Shown: positions 54,496 through 64,000 of the stretch, in pieces | Numbering within the stretch: position 1 is the stretch's first letter | How the letters are laid out: the number at the start of each line of letters is the position of its first letter | Assembly: GCF_036323735.1 (NCBI RefSeq) | Contig: NC_086029.1 | Coordinates: 47,480,357-47,544,356 of the forward strand | Origin: Rattus norvegicus | Taxonomy: Eukaryota; Chordata; Mammalia; Rodentia; Muridae | Length of the DNA stretch: 64,000 nt | Reading direction: 5' to 3' | Notes under the pieces: generated by a model | Seen by the model: only the letters and a program-made list of their open reading frames with translations | Told to the model about the DNA's origin: nothing | Databases searched by the model: none | Program-made: the position numbers and the translations under genes

Positions 54496-54671
54496 TGATG
54501 AAATATCAGGGAACACAACGACAGACCCCGTGGTCGTAGAAAGAACCCCAAAGGGCCTGTCCACACATCTCTGCATGGCTGAAGTACAATCGTTACTAGA
54601 AACATACAGTCTACCAAAACTCACATTAGAAAAACATAGCCCAAAAGGTCTATACATTAGAGACTTCAAAG

Positions 54672-54892
54672 TTTCGTTTACTTTTATTTATGCGCACGAG
54701 TCTGGATTCCTGTGTGAGCTTACGTGCATCCCACGCATGCAGTAGCCCATGGAAGCCAGAAGAAGGTGCCAGGTCCCTTGGAACTGGAGTTCTAGGTGAT
54801 TGTGAGCCACCGTGTGTGCACTGGGAACTGAACCCAGGCTGTCTGTAAGAACAATAAGCCATCTTAACCGCCGCCTCATCTCTCCAGCCCCG
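54672..54892 (-). mobile_element. B3 SINE inserted in L1
   Basis: 'cttttatttatgcgcacgag', 'ggaagccagaagaaggtgcc', 'gtgattgtgagccaccgtgt', 'cgcctcatctctccagcccc'. L1 sequence resumes immediately after it. Confidence 0.9.
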
Positions 54893-55879
54893 ACTTTAAG
54901 TAAATTATTGATGACCTTCCCAACCAGAAAGCACTAGGTCCAGATGGGTTCATTCTGGGTGAATTCTTCCAAGCAGTTAGGGAGGAAAATATATCAGTTC
55001 TCTGTAATGTCTTTCAGAGGATGGAATTAGGAGAAATACTTCTCGGTCCACACTAGGAGCCCAGCATCACCCTAAGGACAAACGAGGAGAAGATACTTCA
55101 GTAAATGAAAGCAACACGCCCACAGCTCCCACGAACACAGATGCAGACAGCCTCAACGACAAGCCACTCGCAAACCGAACCGAACAATGCATAAAAGGAA
55201 AACTATACCACGACCGAGCGGGCCTTGTGCCAGATAAGGAAGGCAGTTCAACATTTAAAGGCAAATTCCCATAATCCAGATTAGTGGGCAGAGTGATAAA
55301 AATTATATGTGATAATATCAAAAGCTATAGAAAGAGAACTGATAAAACCCAAAGAGCCATTCAGCACAAAATCCTCCACAAGCAGCATACAGTCAAAAGC
55401 GGGCAGCACTGTGGTCTTTTTTAGAAAATTTTAAACTTAATAATCTGCACTTAAGGCTATTCTATGTCATTCTGTGAGATTATTGATCACTTTTCAACCA
55501 TGTAATGCCTCATTGTTTATGTTTATACCTTTTATTCTTTTGTCTGGAGATCACATCTTGGGGCTCTGAGCCATATACAGTTATTTATAAAACTGTTACA
55601 GACAACAAAAGGTTCTCCATAAAGTGTGAGTAGAGGGACATTTCCTAGACGGGGAGCAGCACTCAGAACTTCATTTTGGTTCACTTCACTTAACCGTCAG
55701 AGCTTGTTTCCTGTTCAGACCTATCAGAGGAACTACTACTATTTAAACATGATTCTAAAGGTCAGAGGATACAATATGACAAGAAAAGTTAACTAAAAAT
55801 CTACAGATCAGAAGGGAAGAAAAAGCTATCATTTACAGATGACGTGCTCACCTCTAATCTTGAAGAATTGACAAAAAGC

Positions 55880-56040
55880 TCTTTTTTTTTTTTTTTTGAT
55901 AGGGTTTCTCTGTGTAACCCTGGCACCTTGGGCTGTCCTGGAACTTGTTTTGTAAACCAGACTGGCCTTGAACTCATGTAGATCCCCCTGCCCCTGCCTC
56001 TTGAGGGCTGGGACTGAAGGCATGTGCCACCACGCTTGGC
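55880..56040 (-). mobile_element. B1 SINE inserted in L1
   Basis: A T16 run, then 'gatagggtttctctgtgtaa', 'tggccttgaactcatgtaga', 'tgtgccaccacgcttggca'. The oligo-T is its reverse-complement tail. L1 continues on both sides. Confidence 0.93.
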
Positions 56041-57235
56041 AAGACCAAGATTAAAAATTTACATAAATATTTTAGACACAAATTAGTATACAAATGCCAA
56101 TTGCTTCCTTAAATACCAGCAATGAGCAATTGGAATCTGAAATTTTAAAAAAATGAACATTTAAGTTAGCACCCCCCTGAAATGAAATTCTTGGGTGTAA
56201 GTCTATTAAAGTATGTGAAAGATCTCTGTGTGGAAAACTATAAAAGGTGAACGATCCAAAGAATAAATAAACAACATCCTGGGGTCTGCGGGACAGAAAA
56301 AACAGAGGTGTTGTCTCTTCTCCACTTAATCTTTGGAGGCAAGACGATACCAATCCAAAGTCGAACAGATTTCTGTGTGGATATCGGCTCTCTAAATAGT
56401 TTGTAAGAGAAGCAAAAGACCCAGAATAGACGAAATCAACTATTCACTGTTGAAGAAATAGTGAGAAAACAGAGGACTGCCTGCCTGCCATTGCCGAGAC
56501 TCAATGCTAGTCTATCTGTGGAGACTCTGTAGTATTGGTAACAGAGTAGACAGACAGAAGAAGAATCCGACTAGAGAGCGCGGACACAGGCCACGTATCT
56601 CAGCGATCAGCCTGTGCCGGGAAGAGGCTGCTTTCTGACAAACTGGCAAAGGCTGCTGTTTCAGCAAACAGCTTAGACACGGTAAGATAAAAACAGATTT
56701 GAACACAAGCTTCATACCAGTCCCAAGGCATCATCCGAGACCTGGGGAACAGCTAAAATGTCAAAGCTCCCAGGACACGGGAGGAAGTCCCGGCCAAACT
56801 GGGGTTTATGATGGTGTCTTAGATACGGCTCCAAAGGCACGGTCTGTGAGGGCTGATTGCCAGGCTGGACTTCGCTGAAATAAGAAACTTCTGCAGAGCA
56901 AAGAGGAACGGCCAGCAAGGGGAAGCATTTCCGAAAGATGCAGCTAATGAAGAAGAACAGGTATCCAAAATATACAAAGAGCCTTTTCAGTTCAAGAATA
57001 GGAAAACGAACAACCCACCTACAGAGTGAACACAAGATCTGAGCAGAGCCACTCCAACGTGACAATCTACAGACAGACAGGAAGTAGCTGAGAAGGCGTT
57101 TAATCCCGCAGTGAACTGAACGGCACACAGCCGTAACATACCATGCTACACGTCTTACAAATCTGAAACAATGACACCACCAAACGCGGGGACCGGGGTG
57201 TGGGGAGCAAGCAGAGTTCTCATTCACTCCAGGAA

Positions 57236-57308
57236 GAAGGGTTATGTTTGCGGGGGTGGGGCCGGGGTGGGGCAGAGCGGGGCGGGGGCGGGTCCGGTCG
57301 GGGGTGTG
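57236..57308 (+). repeat. G-rich tract (G-quadruplex potential, GC boxes)
   Basis: Many runs of three to five G ('gcggggcgggggcgggtccg') satisfy the four-G-run rule on the plus strand and include overlapping Sp1-type GC boxes. It lies at the 3' end of the decayed L1 body. Confidence 0.85.
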
Positions 57309-57404
57309 ATCATTGATCTGTAAGAGCATTTGAAAGCTAATGCCACTGTAATAGTAGGAGAGGGCGGTCCTCACTCACGTTTAGACTTCCAGAAACCTTT
57401 TCTT

Positions 57405-57427
57405 TTAGATTTTACTTCTATTGTTTT

Positions 57428-57463
<36 letters not shown>

Positions 57464-57632
57464 CTATGTGAACAGAGCTGCAGTTGCCTGCAGAGGTCAG
57501 AACTGTCGTGTTCGCCTGGAGCTGGAGTTACAGGAGGTTGTGAGATGCCTGACTTGGGTGTCTGGAGCCAAACATGGCGTCTCTGCAAGAGCGGTAAGTG
57601 CTCTTAGCTGCCGAGCTCTCTCCAACCCCAAT
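57405..57632 (-). mobile_element. B3 SINE with internal (GT)16
   Basis: GT repeats at 57430-57461, then 'ctgcagttgcctgcagaggt', 'gctggagttacaggaggttg', 'gtgctcttagctgccgagct'. Confidence 0.85.
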
Positions 57633-57639
57633 CTTCTGA

Positions 57640-58390
57640 AAACGTTGCGGATTTGGTCATACCCATTTGGAGGGTCTAAGAATGTGGCCTGTGTTTATGT
57701 GTCTGTGCACACATGTTTGTGAGTGTCTATTTTATATTTCCCAGTCTGAGTGTTAGATACGAAGGCCTGGGAACAACCCACCCCCACCACATTGTGTAGC
57801 ATCCAGAGGATCCTTTGTTCCTGTAGGGCAGCCGCTAGCAGAGGGAGAGTTGTAAACCACAGGGAGTGTGGGGAAAAAGGAGAGTCACGATGCCTGGTAG
57901 ATGGGAGCAAGTCCTACAGTGTGATGTTTGGGGTGTGGAAAATTCTCATTTCTCCTCCAGCGTCCCTGAAGATCCAGCACGCACACCAGGTGAGCCCTGG
58001 TGCTGAGATGGGCGGGCCTGGGCATGTATCTGAGGCCTAGGTGGGAGTCATATTGGTTGTAAGGTGGGTTCCAACAGGTCAGCTCTGAGACTTGCTTAGA
58101 CTGAGGGGCAGGTTCGACTATCCAGAAAGGTCACTGTGATACCCCCAAGTGACTGGCTTCCTGTCCTCACACCACTGGGAGACCCCAAAGTGACAATTTC
58201 TCAGGCAGGAAGAATTTGTATCTAATGAGAAAATAAACACGCACACAAAATCATCACCGAGATAATCCTTGGGGTGAAGTCGTAGCGTCTGCCTTATACA
58301 TGTCCTTTTAACTTTAGTATTTTATTGGGTTTACATATGGCTGGCACCTAACAGACTTTAAAGGCCTAAATTCATTCCTGACCCAGAAGG
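57640..58390. other. Unassigned sequence
   Basis: No gene recognised. Confidence 0.5.
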
Positions 58391-58392
58391 TG

Positions 58393-58814
58393 CTCTGTGA
58401 AGTTAAGAATACCTCCCAGATTCAGCTATTAAAAACAAGGACATTAGGAAATTAGTAGGCAAAAGGATGGAATTAGAAAATATCATCCTGAGTGAGGTAA
58501 CGCAGACTCCAAAGGACATGCGTGGTGTGCGCTCACTGATGATGAAGTAGATATTAACCACGACACACTCCATAGCTAAGTAACAAGGAGGGCCCAAGGG
58601 GAGATGTTTGAACCTTTCTCAGAAGGGTAAACAAAATAGTCAGGAGGTGGGTGGAGGGAGGGAACTGGGTGGGAGAGGAACAACAGTGAGGGTGGGGCAG
58701 GATCTGGTGTAGGGGGAGAGAGGGGGCTGGAGAGAGGGCAGGGGATGGTGGGCATTTCTAGAACAAAAATAAATAGATAAATAAACAAACAAACAGACAA
58801 ACAAAAGAAAAATG
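58393..58814 (+). mobile_element. L1 ORF2 end and 3' UTR
   Basis: 'attcagctattaaaaacaag', 'gaaaatatcatcctgagtga', 'gcgctcactgatgatgaagt', then a 3' UTR with a G-rich polypurine stretch (58645-58745) and an AAAT/AAAC-rich tail. Less diverged than the L1 at 54-57 kb, so probably a separate, later insertion. Confidence 0.85.
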
Positions 58815-58830
58815 CCTTCTAGGTATTCTT

Positions 58831-58932
58831 TTTTCTTTTTCTTTTTTTTTTTTTTTTCGGAGCTGGGGATTGAACCCAGGGCCTTGCACTTGCTAGGCAA
58901 GCGCTCTACCACTGAGCTAAATCCCCAACCCC
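58831..58932 (-). mobile_element. ID SINE with perfect 16-bp TSD at an L1 tail
   Basis: Oligo-T tail, 'ggattgaacccagggccttg', 'gctaggcaagcgctctacca'. CCTTCTAGGTATTCTT occurs at 58815-58830 and 58933-58948. Young insertion just beyond the L1 A-tail. Confidence 0.97.
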
Positions 58933-58949
58933 CCTTCTAGGTATTCTTA

Positions 58950-60080
58950 AGAGTTCAAAGACCTCAGAAGACACGTCTGTCGTTGTCTGGTTGTGCAAGA
59001 AACAGACCCTGTGTGGCAGTTCTGAGAGGCCTCAGTGAGCCTTGTCACTGGCTAAACTGAGCAGGGGAGGGGGCTGCTGGGGTTGCTCTCACAGACAGAG
59101 GGACTGAGAGACGATGGCAGAGTGGATCTGAGGGCAGTGCTCTTCCTCCTCTGAGGACTCTGGCTGAAGGACCCAGAGGTTCCCATGGGTCGCAGCTGGA
59201 ATCTGAGGCTCTGGCTCTGGGTGGCCTGTTGCTTGCATTTATGACTGTAAATCTAGCACTGGAATACTCTGAAGGGTGTCCAGCCTCAACCTGGGTCTGA
59301 TCTTAGACTCCCGGGACTTCCTGTGGGGCTCTTGATGAATACACGATGAGCTTTGTTTAAAATTTAGAAACCCTGATGACTGGCAATGTTAGGTTCACTA
59401 GTGCTTGTTGGTAGCGGATAATTTATTTACATTGCCTGAGAAGAACAGCCCATCGTATAGATTGGCTACATTGATGTCACAGTTTTAATGGTGAGTGTTC
59501 GTACAGTGGGCGCTGAGCCTTGATCTTGTGATTGGTCGGGTCCGTGAAGGAACCCGTCTACCTCGGACTGAGACCTCTTGACTCTGTGGTCATTGTTGTC
59601 TGCCAACCTCACACACATCAGCATCCAAGCCAAGGGGAAGAGTGTAGAAAAGAACATTATAGAGTTTTGACAACGACCGGCCAACCGACTAACCCTCTTG
59701 CTCTCCATCAGCATGAGCACGTCCCTGAACTCATCTTGTATATTGAAGCATTGCCTTCCTTTCCCTGGGGCTGTCCCGTGTGAGTAGGTGGGTGTGTGAA
59801 GCTTTCTTTTGCTAAGGCATGAGGCCAAGTAGAAGTTTGGCTCCTTTTACATTGATTAAGTTTTGTGGTGTTGGACTTTGAAGGTGGGTAACCTGGCTGT
59901 TTCTTCTAAGTGGTTGAGTAGTTATAGGAGTTCTGCATGGTTTCTGTGATGGATAGGACATTGTCACCCACTTAGTTAGAGATGTGGGATCAACAGCACA
60001 ACATACAACAATTTGTTGCAAAATATTTTCTTTTCCATCTAATTTCCTCGAAATCACTCATAAGAGAACCTGATGTGTTT
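58950..60080. other. Unassigned sequence
   Basis: A 120-codon minus-strand frame (59466-59828) has no recognisable domain. No repeat identified. Confidence 0.5.
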
Positions 60081-60082
60081 GT

Positions 60083-60144
<62 letters not shown>

Positions 60145-60160
60145 CCTCTCCCCCCTCTGT
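60083..60160. repeat. (TC)n microsatellite
   Basis: About 35 TC units with one TA and some CC interruptions at the right end. Confidence 0.97.
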
Positions 60161-60164
60161 CTCA

Positions 60165-61112
60165 AATATAATATAAAAGATAAAATGCCAAGTTTAGCTG
60201 ACCAGGATGAGAAATGCTTCCTTAGACCAAAAGTAAATCAAATTTATGAGTCTAGACAATGCCACTTAATATAGCCTCATCTAAGGTTCCTATCACTGGG
60301 ATTGGTCTGCTTTGCAGTCTCCAATGATATAGTAACCTTGCTCTAGCCCCCAAGGCTTCCAAAAGCCTCTGAGGTTCCCTGGAAGAGCAGTTGGTCATCC
60401 TCATGCTGAACTTCTATCCAAGGGGCCAGAGAGAGCCAGGGCCAATGTAAAGAAACAGTGACCGAGGTTCCTGGATCCTTTACACCACGGACCAATCCCG
60501 AGTTCCAGACTAGAGGAAGCAGCAAGAATGTGGGATTAGCCTCAGCCCCTGACCCTTCTCCTTCACACTGCTAGCCTCACTCGAGCAGACACCAGCGGGC
60601 TGGACAGTCTGTAGAACTGAAAGCCCACGGACACAGAGAAGCTGTACTCAGCTGATGGGCCAGGACGTCTCATGTCTTTATTGCGCATTAAGGAGCAGTT
60701 CTATTCTAGCGACTTCCTAGGTAGACACTGAATCCCGGAAAGGCTGGGTTGGAAAGGCAAGCCTTTTCTCTGTGAGCCCTGAAAACCATAACGTGTTGTG
60801 CTGTAACAGAACTATTAGCAACCCCAGGAGATCTGGGGTGGGGAAAGAGGTCGTACTCTGACATTCCCAGACGCCCGTGGGACTAGTTTAATTCTTAACT
60901 AGTTTAATTCTTAACTGACACACATGCAATGGTTACTATTAGTTAGTAATAGTAGTACAGGTGTTGCCCGCCACACGACCTCTTGCAGTTACTCAGGTCT
61001 CCTAGAACAGAGTCTGAGCAGCCCCAGGCAATCCACGCACAGATTTCATACCCTGTTTTCCAATGGAACCACTTATGGACCGAAATTTGAATCATCATTT
61101 TCTTTTGAGGGT
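60165..61112. other. Unassigned sequence with a short 16-bp tandem duplication
   Basis: 'ctagtttaattcttaa' is repeated twice in tandem near 60883-60915. No gene. Confidence 0.55.
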
Positions 61113-61114
61113 CC

Positions 61115-61322
61115 CAGGTAGCTCAGGCTAATCACAAACTCCCCATATGACCGAGGATGAACTTGAGTTCACCTTCCTGCCTCCACTTCCAAAATGCTAT
61201 AATGGACAGGGTGGGGGTGGGGTGCTAACATGCTTTATTTACTCAGCGATGATAGGAACCAAACATGGGTCATTTCATGAATTAGGCAAGCACACTCCTA
61301 ACCAAGCTCCATCCCTGGCCCC
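61115..61322 (-). mobile_element. B4-like SINE
   Basis: A reverse-complement B1 remnant ('atgaacttgagttcacct', 'cctgcctccacttcc') followed by an ID-like part ('ggcaagcacactcctaacca', 'agctccatccctggcccc'). Confidence 0.55.
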
Positions 61323-61329
61323 TGAGATC

Positions 61330-62936
61330 TGACTCCTGTGTCCCCCAAGTATTCTTGGCTTGTTTTCCTCCCAACCATTTATAAACATGAGCATTGGCAT
61401 CAGCTAGAAAGAGGGTATGTAGTAACAGTAAAGCCGTCTTAGCAGCTTGGTGTGCCAAATGTTTTCATAATAAAAATCACCCCGTGCTCGCTCACACCCT
61501 TGTGACCTGGGTTTGAGGCCAGGGTCTATTGTTAACTGGCCTGGACCTTTGATAAGTTTGTCAATTTGCCCAAACTCCAATTACAAAGACGACAGTACCT
61601 GACCTCGTGTGGCGGGTGAGAGTTCCAAGGGATAATTTGTGGGAGTGTCCTGCCTTTACAATGTCAGGTAAAATATTGTCCTGTTGTTAGGTATGCACAG
61701 TCAAAACTGTACATACTGCCCTTGTTCCTGACAGACCTTCTCACAGTCTCCACATCTACATGACATGTTGAGTCCTGAGTCCCCTCGGAGACGCCAGGGT
61801 ACACAGACTGGGAAGAGGGAGTCGTTACTCTATTCTAACGTGAAAGGGAACATGTTTTAAAATACAGTTTGACATCAAGTCTAACTTAAGACAGTGTTTT
61901 TTTTAAGCCGTGTTGTAATATCAATCAATTATACAAATTTTGTTCATCTTTTTCAGTTTTACAGCTATCCATTGGGATGAAGCCGGAAAAAAAATGAGTG
62001 CAGCGTAGTAATACTGGTCACACATAGAGGCCATTTCTTCTGAAGCTGCCGTCTAGGCTTCTGTGTCATTTAGAACATGTCTGAAGTCAGGGAAAGAAAT
62101 GACCAGGTGACTCTTGCTAAGTCGTGCTGGTAGCGAGTGTCTAGGCTTTCACAGTTTCTCTCAGCTAAGGATCTGGCACTTCGAAGTGTGCTCATGGGGT
62201 CTTCCAGGGCATCTGTGTACTCCCTCCTGCACCCTTGGTCAGTCCCAAACACTCCAAGACACCAGAAGTTCAACCAGAAAAGCAACAGGTAGGGGAAGAA
62301 AGAAAGAAAGAAACTTGAACGTCCGGGCTTTAAAGTGTAGTCATAATTAAATTATAAATTAGAGTATAATGAGAAAACCAGGCATGTCAGAGTCCTACTT
62401 TGGTTAAACCCGTAAAAGTTGTGCTTAAGAAATAGGTCCACATCTTGATACAGTAGCTAGGTTTCTGTTAGGGGACTCGGGTACTAAATTAAATCAGTGG
62501 GTCTGGAACTAAAGAGAGACAAAAGAGAGGGACGGACAGGAAGGTGCAGGAAGAGAGGGTTCTACCTCATGGAGTCACAACCATACCCAACATGAAGGAC
62601 TTGAAAGGGATGAGCCAATGATGTAACGTGGCCGTTCTAATGTGTCAACACAGGCATGCTGCGTGCCCAGGGACCACCGCAGACAAACACAATACTGATT
62701 TCATCTCCTATATATAGGAGAGCTAATGGGAGAGGGGGTGTCAGTAGAACAGAGGTCTCTTCTGCTCCATCCTTCCAGACAAACCTTCTCTTTCCTCAAG
62801 GAGCTAACCTGACCGTAGACTGGACTCAACTGTAGTGACTGTTACCCTTGAGTTCAAGGTACTTATCTGGTCTAGGGATTTCACTGTGCTTTATTGGGGG
62901 GGGGAAATGACTCAGCGATAACAACCAAGCAGCCCC
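61330..62936. other. Unassigned sequence (~1.6 kb)
   Basis: No repeat or exon recognised. A short GAAA-rich run lies at 62297-62313. Confidence 0.5.
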
Positions 62937-62938
62937 AA

Positions 62939-63118
62939 AAGGGAGAGGGGGAGAGAGGGGAAAGGAGGAGGGGGAGGGGGAAGAGGAGGGGAGAGAGAGG
63001 GAGGAGGAGGAGGGGGAGGGGAGGGAGAAAAGGAGGGGGAGGGAGAAAGGGAGAAGGGTAGAGAGAGGAAGAAGGAGGGAGGAGAGGGGGAGGGGGAGAT
63101 ATAGAGAGAAAGAGAGTG
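62939..63118. repeat. GGA/GGGGA purine-rich tract
   Basis: About 180 bp almost entirely A and G on the plus strand, irregular mixture of GGAGGA, GGGGAG and AGAGAG. Its reverse-strand frames (Pro/Ser/Leu-rich) are artefacts. Confidence 0.95.
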
Positions 63119-63119
63119 T

Positions 63120-64000
63120 ACTCTCCAATGGTTATGGGTCTTGGTGCCTGGATAGGTGTATCATTTTTGTAGCATTTGATTTGCTGGAGGAGATACTGTG
63201 GGGATAGTGACTGGGGATTGTGGACAGGAAAGGGGAGGCATTAGGGTCCCTTTTGTTGAATCATCTTAATGAAAAACCCCACCGGCTACTTGCTGCTTAG
63301 AAAATTCAGTCATAATGACATTTCAAATTTTAACAGTTGACACAAAATACACTGTTAAACCTTTTTCTCAGTGACCGTAGAAAAATAGACACGTTTGCTA
63401 AGGACAGTCTAATAAAAGGTCCTTTAGGGACGCTCCCTGTGAAGATTTTGAGCTCATGTTACAAACAGGCTCCACTTGCATCACCCAGCACAGTGACAGC
63501 AAGAAGATGAGAGTCAGGAAAGAACCATCAGAGTGCCTGCTGTGGTCACAGCACGGCTGAGGAAGTGACACTGGTGTTGCCCAGGCCTTATTGTGTCATC
63601 CTACAAAAAGCCATCAACCTCAGAGCTGCTCTTTCAACCCATCAGTGAGGATCCTTTGTCCTTCAGACCTCAGTAATAGATTTTAAAAGGCCCAACGAAT
63701 CTTCAGGAGCTAAGTCGGCAGATCATCCATAGGCGTTCTCCATCTTGCTTTGTGCTACACAGGCCCTATCTTGGGCTGCTGCAGATTGGTGCCCCAAAGC
63801 AGGGCGGCCTTCATAAGGCTAAAACAAGGTCAAGCCATGGGCACTCCCACAGCCTCTGGGGAATTGTTTCAGGATTCCCTCCTCTATCACCTCCTGCTTA
63901 GAGAGTGCAGGGCGGATGAGTGTCTCCATCGATAAATAACCAATGCCAAAAGGAAATGCTGGCAGGCAAGGGAGGGCCACGCTCAATAGCTTTGCTTTGG
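63120..64000. other. Unassigned sequence
   Basis: No repeat family or exon recognised up to the window edge. Confidence 0.5.

Larger units (their letters stand above)
53985..57330 (+). mobile_element. Ancient L1 ORF2, decayed, with later insertions
   Basis: Sense L1 ORF2 tokens run in the right order for 3.3 kb: 'gagtgaagctagaaatcagc'; 'agaaacatacagtctaccaa'; 'gcactaggtccagatgggtt' (start of the RT domain); 'acgacaagccactcgcaaac'; 'catttacagatgacgtgct' (RT F-A-D-D-equivalent block, changed); 'gcaaaagacccagaatagac'; 'ggtatccaaaatatacaaag'. Every reading frame is broken. A (GA)n tract, a B3 and a B1 interrupt it. Confidence 0.85.

Noticed and set aside
56712..57374. 220-codon minus-strand open frame, the longest in the window
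   Set aside because: It is antisense to decayed L1 ORF2 and its right end runs through a G-rich tract; no known domain.

Overview
This window looks like rodent nuclear DNA, most likely rat (Rattus). The best evidence is five ID-family SINEs carrying the tRNA-Ala-derived head (TAGCTCAGTGGTAGAG), several of them with intact target-site duplications (TSDs). B1, B2/B3 and B4-like SINEs, rodent LINE-1 3' UTR sequence, URR1-type hAT MITEs and many (GT)n, (GA)n and minisatellite tracts agree with this. I see no bacterial operon structure, ribosome-binding sites, CRISPR array or integron.

I cannot support any intact protein-coding gene. The longest ATG-started open frame is 220 codons (56712-57374, minus) and lies antisense to a decayed L1 ORF2. 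Most of the other longer frames fall in repeats: ID elements, (GGAGA)n, (CAG)n, or an 11-bp minisatellite open in all three minus-strand frames. The window is therefore intergenic or intronic. The best hints of transcription units are four. First, a CpG-rich block at 15743-15905 has a strong minus-strand splice donor and a near-perfect CTCF motif. Second, 28690-29325 holds a nuclear-receptor site (TCAAGGTCA), a CCAAT box, an E-box and a full CRE (TGACGTCA). Third, two minus-strand 3'-end-like segments carry AATAAA (near 50973 and 42120). Fourth, a minus-strand open stretch at 38530-38700 might be an exon or pseudogene.

Layout. 1-13 kb: URR1 copies, scattered SINEs, a solo LTR at 7290-7652 with a CCTCC duplication, an old L1 piece, and a triple 18-bp repeat with three CACGTG E-boxes at 9027-9080. 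13-25 kb: L1 fragments, B4/B1 SINEs, the CpG/CTCF block, ID insertions at 16, 21.6 and 22 kb, three tandem GC boxes, a Z-DNA-prone tract at 22.8 kb and a (GGAGA)n tract at 23.9 kb. 25-33 kb: LTRs nested in LTRs, an LTR swollen by an internal ~20-bp VNTR, the putative regulatory cluster at 29 kb, a 13-bp minisatellite at 31.4 kb, and an L1 3' UTR inserted into an LTR. 33-38 kb: SINEs, an Lx-type L1 3' region with a B2 inside it, and an opposite-strand L1 3' UTR. 38-53 kb: mostly unique DNA with LTRs, a (CAG)n beside an ID element, and an 11-bp minisatellite at 47.2 kb. 53-59 kb: a 27-bp minisatellite, then a long, decayed L1 ORF2 (plus strand) broken by a (GA)n tract, a B3 and a B1, followed by a second L1 3' end carrying a young ID. 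59-64 kb: mostly unique sequence with (TC)n and purine-rich tracts.

Repeat family names come from recognition of sequence and structure, not from a database search. Outer boundaries are approximate unless a TSD is stated.
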